Below the pieces are notes generated by a model. That model made no database searches. It was given only the letters and a program-made list of their open reading frames with translations, and was not told the origin of the DNA. Of a DNA stretch of 64,000 bases, positions 1-10,352 are shown piece by piece; the stretch's first letter is position 1; the number at the start of each line of letters is the position of its first letter. Source of the DNA: Chondrus crispus (Eukaryota; Rhodophyta; Florideophyceae; Gigartinales; Gigartinaceae); contig NW_005179111.1 of assembly GCF_000350225.1 (NCBI RefSeq), forward strand, positions 62,001-126,000, read 5' to 3'. The translations under genes were made by a program, and so were the position numbers.

Positions 1-109
1 GTCGGTGGATCGTGGTACGTGTATTGTGTGTGGTATGTGTCGACGTGTATGGGTATCATCACCGGTGGGCATGAGCGCCGCAGCGACTGCGCTGTTATGG
101 GTATCATCA
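1..109 (-). repeat. 3' LTR of Copia-B (partial)
   Basis: The minus strand begins with TGATGATACCC just after a purine tract. Positions 1-61 repeat the outer end of the 5' LTR at 3862-3922. Positions 62-109 carry a second copy of the word GGGTATCATCA that the 5' LTR lacks, so one LTR has gained or lost about 48 bp at its start. Confidence 0.65.
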
Positions 110-111
110 CA

Positions 112-1103
112 CTCCCCCCGTCGCTGTGGCGCGATGCCGCGTGTGCTTTTTGCATGGGGCAGGGGGGTGGGGGTGCAGACTTTTAGCTGCTTTGTTAGTT
201 TGGTGAATGGCGCGGGTGTGAGTGGCTTTGTGAGGATGTCTGCGAGCATGTCATTGGTGGGGACATGCTTGATGTGAATCGCTTTTTGTCTCGTTTGGTG
301 TGCGAGATAGTGGTGGCGGAGGTCTATAAACTTTCGGCGTTTCGTGGGGCCACTGTTTTTTGCTACACGTATGGCCGATTGGTTGTCGATATGGAACGGT
401 GTTGGTCCTGGGGAGAGCATGTCAATGTCTTTGAGGAGTCTTCGTATCCATGTCGTCTGTTGAGCAGCTGCTGTGGCAGCTATGTATTCAGCCTCGCATG
501 TTGATAGGGCTGTGATTGTTTGCTTCATTGATCCCCAGCATATTGGCGTTTCGTTGTAGAGATGGACCATTCCAGATATGAATTTCCTGTTGGTGACATC
601 TGCGGCAAAATCTACGTCGCTGTACGTTTCGAGAAGGCTGGGGAGAGCGGTTGTGTTTGCGTTGTGTTTTCCGGCTTTGTAGAGCAATCCATGGTGCTGT
701 GTGTGTTTGAGGTATCGAATTAGCCTTTTGAGGGCGTTCCAGTGCCGAGTGGCGGGGCATTTGGCTGCGACTGATAACCTATTTGCCGCAAAGTATATAT
801 CTGGTCTGGTTGAATCTGCTATGTATCTTATGTCTCCTAGCAGCTGCTGATATATCTTCGTTATTTTTGGCATTGGTTCGTCATCCTCTGTTGGTCCATG
901 GAGTGCCGTGTTGCTGTTGTATGGCGTGGGTTTGCTGTTGCACATGTCCATTTCTGCCTTTTTGACCACGTACTGTATGGCGTTGGGTTGTGACGCGTGG
1001 ATCGCTCCGTCTGGGAATTTTTTGATTGTCCATCCTAGGAGTTGTGCTGGTTCTCCGAGTTGTTTGATGTTGTATGCTGTGGTGAGGATGGCTGCAAACT
1101 TTT
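112..1103 (-). pseudogene. Copia-B RNase H domain (frameshifted from RT)
   Basis: Continues the polyprotein after the frameshift in the RT. The minus-strand frame shows the usual Copia RNase H signatures: YSDVDFAAD (the family usually has YSDADWAG), STCEAEYIA and HIDNQPA, which supply the D, E and D metal-binding residues. It is followed by HHYLAHQ and the ADILTKPL terminal motif. RNase H would remove the RNA strand of the RNA-DNA hybrid during reverse transcription. The frame stays open up to the polypurine tract next to the 3' LTR. It has no start of its own and depended on the upstream RT frame. Confidence 0.75.
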
Positions 1104-1556
1104 TTGGAGCTGTTTGGACGTGCTTATTACCGTGAAGTCGTCCATGCTGACGGATATTATGATTATGTGGTGGGGTGTGCGTCGGTGAAACAGGCACATA
1201 TCTGCTTCCGATTGGGAGAATTTGTGCTGGTGTGGGAGCTTGAAGACCGCACTGAGGTATGTCTGTCCTGCTCTTGGGGTGCCGTAGATATTTTTGTTGA
1301 GCTTTCCCACTTTGTGTTGATGTTTGAATGACCCGTCAAACCTCGGGTGTTGGCGGACGTATACTGGTTCGCGTCCTGAGTGTTCGAACTTCTCATGGAG
1401 GTAGGCTGCTTTAATGTCAATATGCTCAATGTGCATGTTGAATGATGCCGCCAATGCGAAGAGGAGGCGGACAGTTGTTTTGTCTGCCATGTATGTTGTC
1501 GTTTTCTCAGGGTCGAAGTGTACGTCCGGTATCATTTTGTCCCCTCTCGCTGAGCA
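1035..1556 (-). pseudogene. Copia-B reverse transcriptase fragment
   Basis: The minus-strand frame contains the Copia RT signature DIKAAYLHE (normally DVxxAFLxG/N) and, near its end, VSMDDF, where the family has YVDD. The two catalytic aspartates remain but the tyrosine and valine are replaced. A stop at 1557-1559 (TGA where an arginine is expected in the KARxSARGD segment) separates it from the integrase part. Loss of one A in an A-run at about 1101-1106 throws the reading into another frame, after which RNase H continues. The domain is recognisable but cannot be translated as one piece. Confidence 0.8.
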
Positions 1557-3779
1557 TCATGCCTTTCTTTCGGTGATCTCCCCTTGTTCGTTTCTTTTGT
1601 ATCGGTACCCCATTGTCAGCGGTATTGGTTTTGTCTGTTTGGGGATTTGTGTTGGGGGTAGCCATAGTACCACTTTGTTGTTGTCCAGATTGTCGAGCTC
1701 TTTGTTGTGGGCCTTTTCCCACATGTGTGCATCTGGGTAGTTTCGTGCCTGGCCGTAGTGCATGGGGGCCGGGGATGTGGCATTGATTTCTTTTGGTGTT
1801 GGCTGGGGTGTGAATGTTTTAAAGAGGACATGGACGTTGTTTGTGGGGTCTAACTCTTTGTGGTATGCCTTGAAATCAACGGTTCGGATGCGTCGTGTCT
1901 TGCCATCATGTGTGTTGATGACCATGACGTGTTGGGGGTCTGTGGCGTAGAGGTATCGCACCGTGAGTGCTCGTGCGTGAAGCTTGCGTACCAGTGTTTT
2001 GCTGGTGATGTTCGGGACATGTCCCAATTGTCCAAAGATCATGTATTGTGGTACAGCGGGTTTGTGGCCATGCCATACGGTGGTTGGGATTTCTCCGGTG
2101 CCAAGGTGGAGAGTGTGGTTGTATTTGAATGCCGCGTCCTTTATTGCGTGTTCCCAGTGGTAGTCCGGCAGGCCGCTGTGATGGAGTGACGCCCTTGCTG
2201 CGTTCATGATTGTGCGATTTACTCTTTCTGCTATTCCATTTTCTTGGGGCGTGTAAGGGACCGTAGTGGTATGCTGTACGCCGTTGGCTTTGTACACTTC
2301 TTTGGTGTGGCTTGCTAGGTACTCTTTTGCATTATCAGTGTGTAGTTTACGTGGTTTTGGGTACTGTCCTTTGTTCAGGTGTGACAGGACATTGTCCAGG
2401 TGGTCTGAGGCTTGGTCGCGTCTTTGGAGGAACGTGATAATGAGGTATCTGGAGTTGGTGTCTATGACGGTCATAAAGTATTGGTTGCCTTGCCTTGATG
2501 GTGTGGGGAATGGGCCACATATATCGCTGCTTAGGGCTTCTCCCGTCTTGTATCGGTGTTGCTTTCGACGGTGGCGGGCAGGGTGGAGTTTCGCTTTGGC
2601 ACAGCTTGTGCATGTTATTATGGGGGGTGTCTTGGCAAGGGCTTTGGGAAGGTTTGGTATGAGTTTCCGTTTTGCCATTTGCTGGAGCGTGGATGGTCTG
2701 ATGTGGTTGAATACCATGTGCCAATGGTGGTGCTCGTGCTGTGTTTTGGCATTGACCGTGTCAGGGGGGGTTGGGGCGGGGTTGTGCTGCCTCTGCATTG
2801 GGATTGGCTTTCCTATTGTGTGGGGGGTGCGAGCTCGGGGGGGTGCTGCAGTGCGTGAGGGGGGTGCCGCCGTTGGTGGTGTACGTTGCTTGGTGGGTGG
2901 TGGTGGCGTTCTCCTTTTTGTCGTTGTCCTCTGGTGCGGCATCGCTCTTGTAGCTAGTGCGCAGAGGTTCTGGTGTGCCACATTGAGGTCGTATAGGCCT
3001 TTTCTGTACTGTGCGGTGGCTACAATTGTTGGGGGTTTTGCTTTTGTGTTTATCACATGTTCTGTGTTGGGGTAGAAGGTGACCGCTCCCCACTGTGCGG
3101 CTATATCATGGACTGATAGGAGGTTCTTTTTGATGTGCGGATTCGCTATGGCTGGTAGATTAAGCCAGTTGTTCTTGGTCGTCCGTATCTGTATCGTGCC
3201 GTGGTGTGTCGCAGGGGGGGTTATTGAAGTCGCCGTGTTAGTTTGAATTTTTCGTGTGAGGGGGCGCATGGTCTTGGTTTGTCGTATGACGTGTGATGGG
3301 TTTGCTCCGGAATCCAGTGCGAATTTCCTACCATCGCCGTCGCCGTCTAGGTAATGTGGGTTTGACTGTGAGTTGTATAGTTGCTCGTCGTCTTCTTGTG
3401 CATTCGTGATGGTGGCCGCGTTACCCCTTGCCAATATTTTTGTTGTGCTTGGTTTGCCTTGCTGGTATCGGGGGTGATCGGGCAAGGTGCGGGGTGGGAG
3501 TGTGGGTGCTGGGTTGCTCCAGGGGTCGCCCATTTTTGGGTATCGGTTCCATCCTCTTCCTCGGCTGCGGCCTCTGGTGTCGTCTTCTGTATGCTTCTGC
3601 GGGTGTAGTGTTGGTTGCTGTCTGGGGCATGCCGTGAGGTGCGTTTCCTGGTTGGGCTTGCCTTTCCATCGTGCGCGCGTGTACGGCTTGGGGTCTTGTC
3701 CGGTGGCGGGGTGATCGTCGGGGGGGTGGCTTCCCGCGTTGTGGTGATCGTCTTGCAGTGGTTGTTGCGTAGGGTCCAT
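1557..3779 (-). pseudogene. Copia-B N-terminal region, protease and integrase
   Basis: A 740-codon open frame. The first ~140 residues are Arg/Gly/Pro-rich and show no recognisable Gag core or CCHC knuckle, so Gag is either highly diverged or reduced. The protease active site LDSGANPSH lies at about residue 152. The integrase zinc-binding region (HHWH...CTSCAKAK) and the catalytic core follow, with D in SSDICGPF, D in HTDNAKEYL and E in TPQENGIAERVNR. The frame ends where RT begins at an in-frame TGA. The start codon lies only about 80 bp inside the repeat that defines the 5' LTR and may overlap the primer-binding site. The low-complexity N-terminus makes the exact start uncertain. Confidence 0.8.
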
Positions 3780-3783
3780 AACC

Positions 3784-3922
3784 TGTGGTGCAGGAACGAT
3801 GGCCTCCTCTTTACTTGTGACCTGTCTTCCTCTACACTAAGTCTAGCGGTCTCACTCCGTCGTCGGTGGATCGTGGTACGAGTATTATATGTGGTATGTG
3901 TCGACGTGTATGGGTATCATCA
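3784..3922 (-). repeat. 5' LTR of Copia-B with possible half-tRNA primer site
   Basis: The outer 61 bp (3862-3922) repeat positions 1-61. If the LTR ends at CCACA (minus strand, 3784), the next bases are GGTTATGGACCC. This differs at one base from the GGTTATGGGCCC found after the Copia-A LTRs, which is complementary to the anticodon region of initiator tRNA-Met. The inner LTR end is inferred from this match and is not confirmed by the truncated 3' LTR. Confidence 0.5.
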
Positions 3923-3989
3923 CAATTACTATGAAGTTGCACTAGGAGAAATTTGCGAACAGATATGTGAATTTATTTGGATGAAATCC

Positions 3990-4532
3990 CTAACTATTCT
4001 GTTCACAAACTACCTTTAAGTGTGCGGCACCGTTCTCATGGCACTTCAGGTGCCCGTGAGACTCAAAGACGCGATTGCAAGGGATACAACGAGGAGTCTC
4101 CTTAGCGTTGGCAACTTGAATGCGATGAGACCTAGACTAAATGTGGTCGTAAAAGGCCTTCGCACTATTGCCACTAACGCCGCACACTTTACAATACCGC
4201 TTATACCGCGGGCACACCTTACGATTCCTCTTGCGCTCACGCTTAAACTCTTTATCCGCGAGAACAGCCGCTTTCCGAGCAGGAAGTCGATGCGTTGTTC
4301 TCTTTATTGGTGCGGGAACAGAGCGCGGAATACGAGGAATTCTATAAGGTGCGCTACTGGAGGAGGTACCCGGGAGTGCGAGCCGAGGTGAAGGTTGATC
4401 CTCAGGCTCAAGCACCTCAACGAATACGACCTCCGATGTCCTAACCGTTCGACTGGTGACCAGCTTCCCAGGCGCAGAGCGCACCGGTACTAATTCCAGA
4501 TCTACCACAACCCCGTAAAAACAGGTATTCAC
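3990..4532 (-). pseudogene. C2H2 zinc-finger protein relic with one in-frame stop
   Basis: The minus-strand frame opens with a start codon and runs 131 codons to a TAG at 4137-4139, then continues in the same frame to a TAG at 3990-3992. Two C2H2-type motifs are visible. The first begins CKVCG and is crossed by the TAG (DHI-stop-SRSHR). The second, C-I-P-C followed by 12 residues, H, 5 residues and H, lies after the stop. A basic stretch (about KEFKRERKRNRK) precedes the fingers. Such fingers bind nucleic acid. The source gene is not recognised: it could be a captured host gene fragment or an accessory frame of an old transposon. Confidence 0.5.
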
Positions 4533-4639
4533 AATAAGGAATATGAAGATAATTGTCAGTAACAGATTTTGGAATTATTGCTCTTAAGAACCACCAAAAC
4601 GTGTAAAGACGATCACTTAGATGTGTAGGAAATGGAAAG

Positions 4640-5087
4640 AAACTCAAAACTTACTTTGCATGAGAGAACGAAGAAAAACCAAATGCGAGATTGACGACGA
4701 CGGCGGTAGCGGGAGCGGAAACGAAGACGAAGACCAAAGACAGAGACAGCAGCAAGAACCACAGCAAGAACGAAAGCCAAACCAAAAACGAAGACAACGA
4801 AGACAGCGGGGGCGATGACCAAAACCAATTCACACAAGAGAGCAAGAACGACAGCAGCAGCGAAAACCAAAACCAAGAACGACGGCAAGATCGAGAGCGA
4901 CAACGACAGCGAGAAGACCAGCGGAAAGAACGACGAGAAACGGCAGCGAAAACGACAGCGAGAAGACCAGCGGAAAGAACGACGGGAAACGGCAGCGAAA
5001 ACGACAGCGACAACGACGGCAGAAACAACGGAACGACAACGACAGACTCATGCAGTGAAACGACAGCGAGGGACTGGGCCCATATCC
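4640..5087 (-). repeat. Leader of an old Copia-A element: purine-rich low-complexity tract and primer site
   Basis: From about 4690 to 5060 the plus strand is built of imperfect repeats of words such as GACAGCGA, AACGAC and GAAAACGAC. The same texture occurs in the leader of Copia-A2 (26220-26400), in the same position relative to the LTR. At 5074-5087 the plus strand reads CTGGGCCCATATCC, a one-base variant of the reverse complement of the Copia-A primer site. Many long open frames here are composition artefacts. Gag and pol of this copy are missing to the left. Confidence 0.6.
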
Positions 5088-5961
5088 TAATGGTAGGTTC
5101 GGAGGGGCAAGGGAAAGAAGGAGGGCAGGTTGATGTGTGTGAGTGAAGGAGTTGGTGCCGAGGTTTACTTGGAGCCGTCTTTCGGCGATACTTATACACT
5201 TTGAGTGTTACACTATCCCATTACTTTGGCATCTAGTAAACCGTACTCACCATATGCGCGACCAAGCGCGGTCCTCTTCTGGCCCGTCCACACTGTTCTA
5301 TTTCCACCTTACGAATTGACTATTGACTATCTGTGCACAACAGTTTCTACACATTTCGAGTGACTGTAAACCATGGCCGTATGCATGCAATCGTTTCACA
5401 CCTTACTAATCTGCATCCAGACATGACAGAATATATTCTTGCACAATGAACAACTTGGCATCTCTATATTTCCAACAACGCAAAGTCCTGTCATATCTCA
5501 GTCCCCATACATGCCCTTGTTTCGTACCTTACTAATTTCGGTACACACTGCCAGACAACTATCGCGGATAGCAACAATGTGCATCCAGACTTTCTACACA
5601 TCTCACGCGATATCCGATGTGAATCACACGAGTACTGTCATCAACTTGCATCCAACGGCGCACCATAACGAGAGCACAGTACAACGTCGCATGCTGACGA
5701 GAGTGTAGTACAACGGCGCATGCTGATGCAAGGGTCGCATACAGCGTGACGCGTACACTGAATACTCACGTAAGTACATGTCTCTTGCGAGAAATACTTG
5801 TTGTACTTTTAGTTCACATGTACTGTACTCGGACACGCGCCGGACCGTATGCAGGCGACGTGTACAAGTGTACGCACACGCAGCAACCTGGCGACGTGTA
5901 CATTTGTACACCGCACACAAGTGTCCAGCGCCAAGGCCACCCGTAATTACCCATTACAACC
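5088..5961 (-). repeat. Diverged Copia-A LTR (5' LTR of a truncated old copy)
   Basis: Begins TAATGGTAGGTTCGG, homologous to the TATTGGAAGGTCAGC edge of the intact Copia-A LTRs. It shares the landmarks that follow (GTTGATG...GAGTGAAGGA, ACTTATACACTT) and ends near CCATTACAACC, matching the ATTACAACA edge. ACGTGTAC words occur in its right half as in the young LTRs. It is much more diverged than the 12.1-, 20.2- and 26.4-kb copies, so it is an older insertion. Confidence 0.65.
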
Positions 5962-6341
5962 ATGGTGAACAACTTGAAACCCCCGAAATGATGTAATTAA
6001 AACGTATACCGATCATTCAAGATATATCACCAGCATGACTGCATATAAGTGGACAATAACAGACTAATAGAATTGCAGCATTCGAACCGACACCCAATAG
6101 ATTTGCAGTATTGCCTGTGTAGCCCTATAACGGTTCGGGCAAAATGCAAATTTTCGGCATTTATGCAAATTTGCATAACCCTCCAAAAGTCCACTTTCGT
6201 CCCCAGAACCCCAAAATCTGAGACTTTACAGGTGTCATGTCGTGATATAGGGTGAGGGTCCGGACCGTCGAGTCATGTACACGTGTCGCTCGATTTTGCA
6301 CTTTCCAGATAACAGCATGTGGTCGCACATTTTCAATAGTT
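5962..6341. other. AT-rich stretch without recognised gene
   Basis: No coding signal is convincing. It holds short inverted repeats, the clearest being the palindrome ATGCAAATTTGCAT near 6163-6176, preceded by another ATGCAAATTT word. It ends where Copia-A3 protein homology starts. Confidence 0.5.
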
Positions 6342-7745
6342 TCTCGAGATGATAATTCTACTGCTGCCTTTGCGGAGAGTGACTTTACTCGCTTGCTTTC
6401 GACTTCCACTCCAGAAAAGAGGGCTTCAAACGCAAGGTCATGGCTTGTCGATTCCGGTTGCAGCGCTCACATTACGTTTGATCGCTCTTTGTTCGTTACG
6501 TATGAACAGATGCAATCTGGATCAGTCGAGATGGGCACGAAGGCTAGAGCTAATGTCGCTGGTCGCGGCGAGGTAGAATTCATGTTGAACGTGAACGGTA
6601 ATCCACATCCTTGCAAATTGTCAAACGTTTTGCACGTCCGTAATTTTGGATATTCGCTACTGTCTGTTAGCCAAATGGTCTCAAAGGGTTTGCAAGTGTC
6701 ATTTGAAAATGAGAAATGCCTCGTTACTGCAGGACCAACTGTAGTTGCCACAGCGAGTCAAGTTGGGGATTTGTACATACTTGACGTTATGAATGAAACC
6801 TTTTCTGCTCACGTAGTTACCCTGCAGACGCTACATGAACGCATGGCCCATGTTAATGTACAAGGAATCGCATCAATGATTCACAATAATGTGGTAAGTG
6901 GCATCAACGTTCGTCAAAGCGATGTCATCAGTGCAATGAATCCGAAGTGTGACAATCACCCTCTCATTTGTCCTGCGTGTGTGTTTTGCAAAGCAACGCG
7001 ATCAGTAATCCCAAAACAGCGATCATCGTCTCGAGCACAGAACTGTCTTAACTTGGTACATTCTGACGTTTGCGGTCCGCTCGAAGTACAGTCCATTGGT
7101 GGTTCGAGATACTTCATTACATTTGTAGGTGATCACTCGAACTGGGTAGGTGTGTACACGATGAGAAATAAATCTGAGGCGCTTGCAAAATACAAGGTGT
7201 ATGAAAAGTTGGCTCAAACCCACACTGGTCGCAAAGTAAAGGTGCTTCGCACTGATCGAGGGGGAGAGTACTTGTCGACGGAATTCAAGTCGTATTTAGA
7301 TTTAAACGGTACGCAGCACCAACTCACAACGGCGTACACCCCTGAACAAAACGGTGTTGCTGAACGTTTAAATCGAACTTTGATTGATCTTGTCCGCTCT
7401 ATGCTTTCTCAAAAACAAGTCAGTAAGCGATTCTGGGCCGAGGCTCTTGCCACTTCGGTAATGTACGCAATCGAGTTACTTCACGCGCTTTGCCCGTTAA
7501 TACAACTCCGCACCACATTTGGATGAATTCCACTCCAAATGTTGGCCATTTGCGAGTATTTGGGTCAAAGTGTTGGTATACATTACCAAAATTAGAGCTC
7601 CGTAAGCTGGACTTGCGAGCGCGTGAAGCGATGTTTCTTGGGTACTCGCAATGCAGTAAGGCATACAAACTTTGGGACGGAGAGTTGAATAAAATTGTTG
7701 TGTCACGGGATGTCAAGATTGATGAATCGACATGTGGGATGCATG
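6342..7745 (+). pseudogene. Copia-A3 protease-integrase fragment
   Basis: A plus-strand piece of Copia-A pol. It starts inside the region after the Gag zinc knuckle (VSRDDNSTAAFAESDFT). It contains the protease site WLVDSGCSAHITF, the integrase zinc region (H-x-H, CPACVFC) and the core residues D (HSDVCGP), D (LRTDRGGEY) and E (TPEQNGVAERLNR). A small deletion near 7460 (ATGTACGC where Copia-A1 has TATATGTACGC) shifts the frame, and the rest (WMNSTPNVGHL to GMH) reads from about 7490. RT and RNase H are absent. The end at GATGCA is directly followed by the start of another Copia-A LTR, so this copy was probably the target of that insertion. Confidence 0.85.
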
Positions 7746-7904
7746 TGTTGTAATTGTACGACCACATGCTGACACGTATGTTACACAATGACATATATAA
7801 CACGTGTAGAAGCGAAAACACTCAGCACGTCAAACGAAACAACTTTGGTTTTCAACGTGTACACGTGTCGTCTATGTGTTCAGTCGCACTTTCCTCGCAA
7901 TTCT
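7746..7904 (+). repeat. 5' piece of a Copia-A LTR, plus orientation
   Basis: TGTTGTAATTGTACGACC starts exactly as the minus-strand Copia-A LTRs do (TGTTGTAATTCTACGACG) and can be followed to about 7875 (TTTTCAACGTGTACACGTG). The rest of the LTR, the leader and the first part of gag are missing. Copia-A1 coding sequence starts at about 7905, so an internal deletion probably joined LTR to gag. Confidence 0.65.
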
Positions 7905-8236
7905 GAGCCTGCACTTGTCAATCGTATGCCTATTCGACGCGATATGAAATGTACGAATTGCAATAGATATGGGCATACTGCAGCGCGTTGCTGGGGCAAG
8001 GACGTGAATGGGCGCCGACCTGCACCGCCAGATGGGTTTCGGTCACGCAAAACTGGCTTGAAGCCATGTGCATTCGTTTCTCGAGATGACAATTCCACTG
8101 CTGCCTTTGCTGAGAGTGACTTTACTTGCTTGCTTTCGACTTCCACTACAGAAAAGAGGGCTGCAAACGCAAGGTCATGACTTCTCGATTCCGGTTGCAG
8201 CGCTCACATTACGTTTGATCGCTCTTTGTTCGTTAC
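7905..8236 (+). pseudogene. Copia-A1, segment 1: Gag zinc knuckle to protease
   Basis: Encodes the Gag CCHC knuckle CTNCNRYGHTAARCW (C-x2-C-x4-H-x4-C, RNA binding) and the start of the protease. The codon for the tryptophan of the protease motif (ANARSW in sister copies) is TGA at 8178-8180, a premature stop. Gypsy-1 interrupts the reading at CGTTAC. The protein continues in the same frame after the element at 19277, with the sequence FVTYEQMQ spanning the junction. Confidence 0.85.
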
Positions 8237-9285
8237 TGTAGTGCAATGCGCCTGTCGGGCAGAGACCGCCGTCCGATGGTCCAGCAAAAACAACAACAGC
8301 AACAAAAAGAAGAACTGCCGATGGCACAGCGCTACGGAGTGTCCGACTCTCCGTTCTCCGTTTAAACGAGCTTGCGACTCGTAGTAGCTCGGATCCCTGA
8401 TGGTGGGGGCACAGAGAAATAGCCCGGCCCGGGATCGGTGTGGTAGAGACTTGCGAAGAGATCTGCTCGACGAGTGTGGAGTGGGGCGCGTACGTAGGTA
8501 CCCCGGTCTCACTGGGTTGTAAGGCCAATGCTCGTTGAGCTTCTTCGACACCTTGTAACGCGACAAGGCCTTCGACGGGGGCGTCGCAACGCAGCCCGAC
8601 GGGATGAAATGAAAGTAACAGCGCTACGTCAACCGTGCCGCCCGATGGCTCGAAACACCTACACCGGTTCGGTCGCAACCGACACCGATGGTACCAACAC
8701 TGGCTCGTAATACGACGGGGCCCTTCGAGGGAGACGTCGTTGCAACGGTCTCCGTCGGAAAATGGGTCACAGTAGCAGCGCTACGTCAACTGTGTCGCCC
8801 GATGGCTCGAAACACCTACACCGGTTCCGTCGCAACCGAGGCCGATGGCACCAACACAAGATAAGGGAAAAATAGGTAGAATTAGAGATAGAAAAGGATA
8901 GGGAAATAAAGGAAAGAGAAAGGGGAACCCCGAGCGATAGAGGATGCCGTAGGCTTAGGTAAAAGGGAGCGTCTTGATAGAGACGGACTTCGACCAAGGC
9001 GACATTCAACTCCGGCAACTCGGGTTGGTTTACTGACTTGGTGTTCAGAGGGCTAAGGTATATATCGCCCTGCCGGAGCCAGTACAGTAGCTCGCGGCGC
9101 TAGATCCTAGATCTAATCTAGTGTCAGCAAAATTAATGCCAACTAATTAACTAAATAAAATAAAATAATTAAAAATTAGAACTGTGCAATTATTCACACG
9201 TGTGTCCCCCAAACCCGTACTACTTTTCACATCCAAATGTTTTCCTTTCTTTTCACCCCCCTTTCCAGGTGCGTATTGCACTACA
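8237..9285 (-). repeat. 3' LTR of Gypsy-1
   Basis: 1049 bp, TGTAGTGCAATGCGCC...GTATTGCACTACA. It is nearly identical to 18222-19271 except for a cluster of differences around 9040-9110, covering the TATA-like word (GGTATATATC here, GTTATATAGAG in the partner). A solo copy of the same family lies at 28778-29810. Confidence 0.93.
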
Positions 9286-10352
9286 AATCATGTCCCACGA
9301 GGGTGGATCACTGATCCAAGCGTCCCTTCACGTGCGCGCGGCGGCAGCGCGTGATCGCATCCAAGGAGGTGTATTACCTCAGCCTGAGACTACAGTAAAT
9401 TTTTCCATTTCATGGCATGGCAGCGCGCGCTGCTTCATTCATGTGAGGGGGTCCGATGCAGAATCGCCTAACTCATTCCAGTTTCCTTCTCTCATTTCCT
9501 GTGATCGCGATGCCGGCGACTATCGCTACTCTCTCTCTCCGCGGTGCGCTTCACATCTTACACGTCCTCTTGATTCGTCTCGTTCACGTGCGCGTGCCCG
9601 CGCATTTCAACTGCCTCTTTTCCACACCTTCTCGTTCTTCCTGCGCGGGGCAGCATTCCGACGGACTCGGCGTTATCCCTTTTGGCTCCCCCCCGAACTA
9701 CGGGAGGTTATCTTGTCGACAGGATTTTACCCTTTCTCGCTTCCGTGCGCGTCCTTCCGCGCGATACAAAACAAAAAAAAGAATTGACGACAAAAGAATC
9801 AGACAAACGCTAGGCGTGGTATCGCACGATCGATCGCTGTACGTCAACGACGTTCCCATCAGGGCTTCTATTCGACTCATTCTGGGCGTGGGCGACACAG
9901 GTGGTGTGTTGCCGGCCGTCCCAGTCTCTCGAACTCGACTTCACGCCTTCCTTAACGCCCTATGCCTCTCAATCGTCAGTGTCGTTCCCGGATCATTGTT
10001 AAAATTCACACAACCCTTCTGTGTTCCGCGTTTTTCCTCGCGACACTTGTCTCTCTGAACTTCCTTCACGCGATCCGTCCTCTCCTTCCTCGACTCGAGA
10101 TACAGCGTGTAGCCTTAATCACGATCGGCAGTTCGCAGTCCCTTGTCGCCCTTGGCCGCCTGTCGTGTTCTTCTGACATTACGCACGATCCTTCCGGAAT
10201 GGCCGACCTAGGTGCGTCTCGGGAAGGGAAAACAAACATAAAGAAACAAAACAACAACAAAAAAACAGAATAGTTAAGAAGGTAAAAACATAGGAAACTG
10301 GTTGCGGCTCGCGTCTTCTTTTCGCTTTCCATCATCACATTGCGTATGGAGC
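9286..10352. other. Gypsy-1 3' non-coding region
   Basis: About 1.07 kb between the chromodomain stop and the 3' LTR. The plus strand is pyrimidine-rich (CTCTCTCTCC near 9530) and then A-rich (AACAACAACAAAAAAAC near 10250). Open frames of about 200 codons occur on the plus strand, antisense to the element, but show no motif. No typical polypurine tract is seen next to 9285. The minus strand there reads GTGGGACATGATT. Confidence 0.5.

Larger units (their letters stand above)
1..3922 (-). mobile_element. Copia-B: decayed Ty1/Copia retrotransposon, 3' LTR cut by window start
   Basis: A minus-strand element bounded by related terminal sequences. Positions 1-61 match 3862-3922 closely. Between them, in minus-strand order, lie protease, integrase, reverse transcriptase and RNase H, which is the Copia order. 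The coding region is broken by a stop near 1557 and a frameshift near 1101-1106. A polypurine tract precedes the 3' LTR on the minus strand (plus strand 110-117 is a C run). Target-site duplication cannot be tested because the outer edge of the 3' LTR lies outside the window. Confidence 0.85.

Noticed and set aside
2266..3075. 269-codon plus-strand frame
   Set aside because: It lies opposite the Copia-B integrase frame, which has clear catalytic motifs; the plus-strand frame is a shadow.
4651..5199. Open frames of 90-180 codons on both strands in the purine-rich tract
   Set aside because: Low-complexity GACAGC/GAAAAC repeats in the Copia-A leader keep several frames open; no domain is visible.
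9200..10058. Two ~200-codon plus-strand frames next to the Gypsy-1 3' LTR as an antisense gene
   Set aside because: They overlap each other in different frames, one begins inside the LTR, and the sequence is pyrimidine-rich; no protein-like pattern compared with the Gypsy-3 antisense frame.
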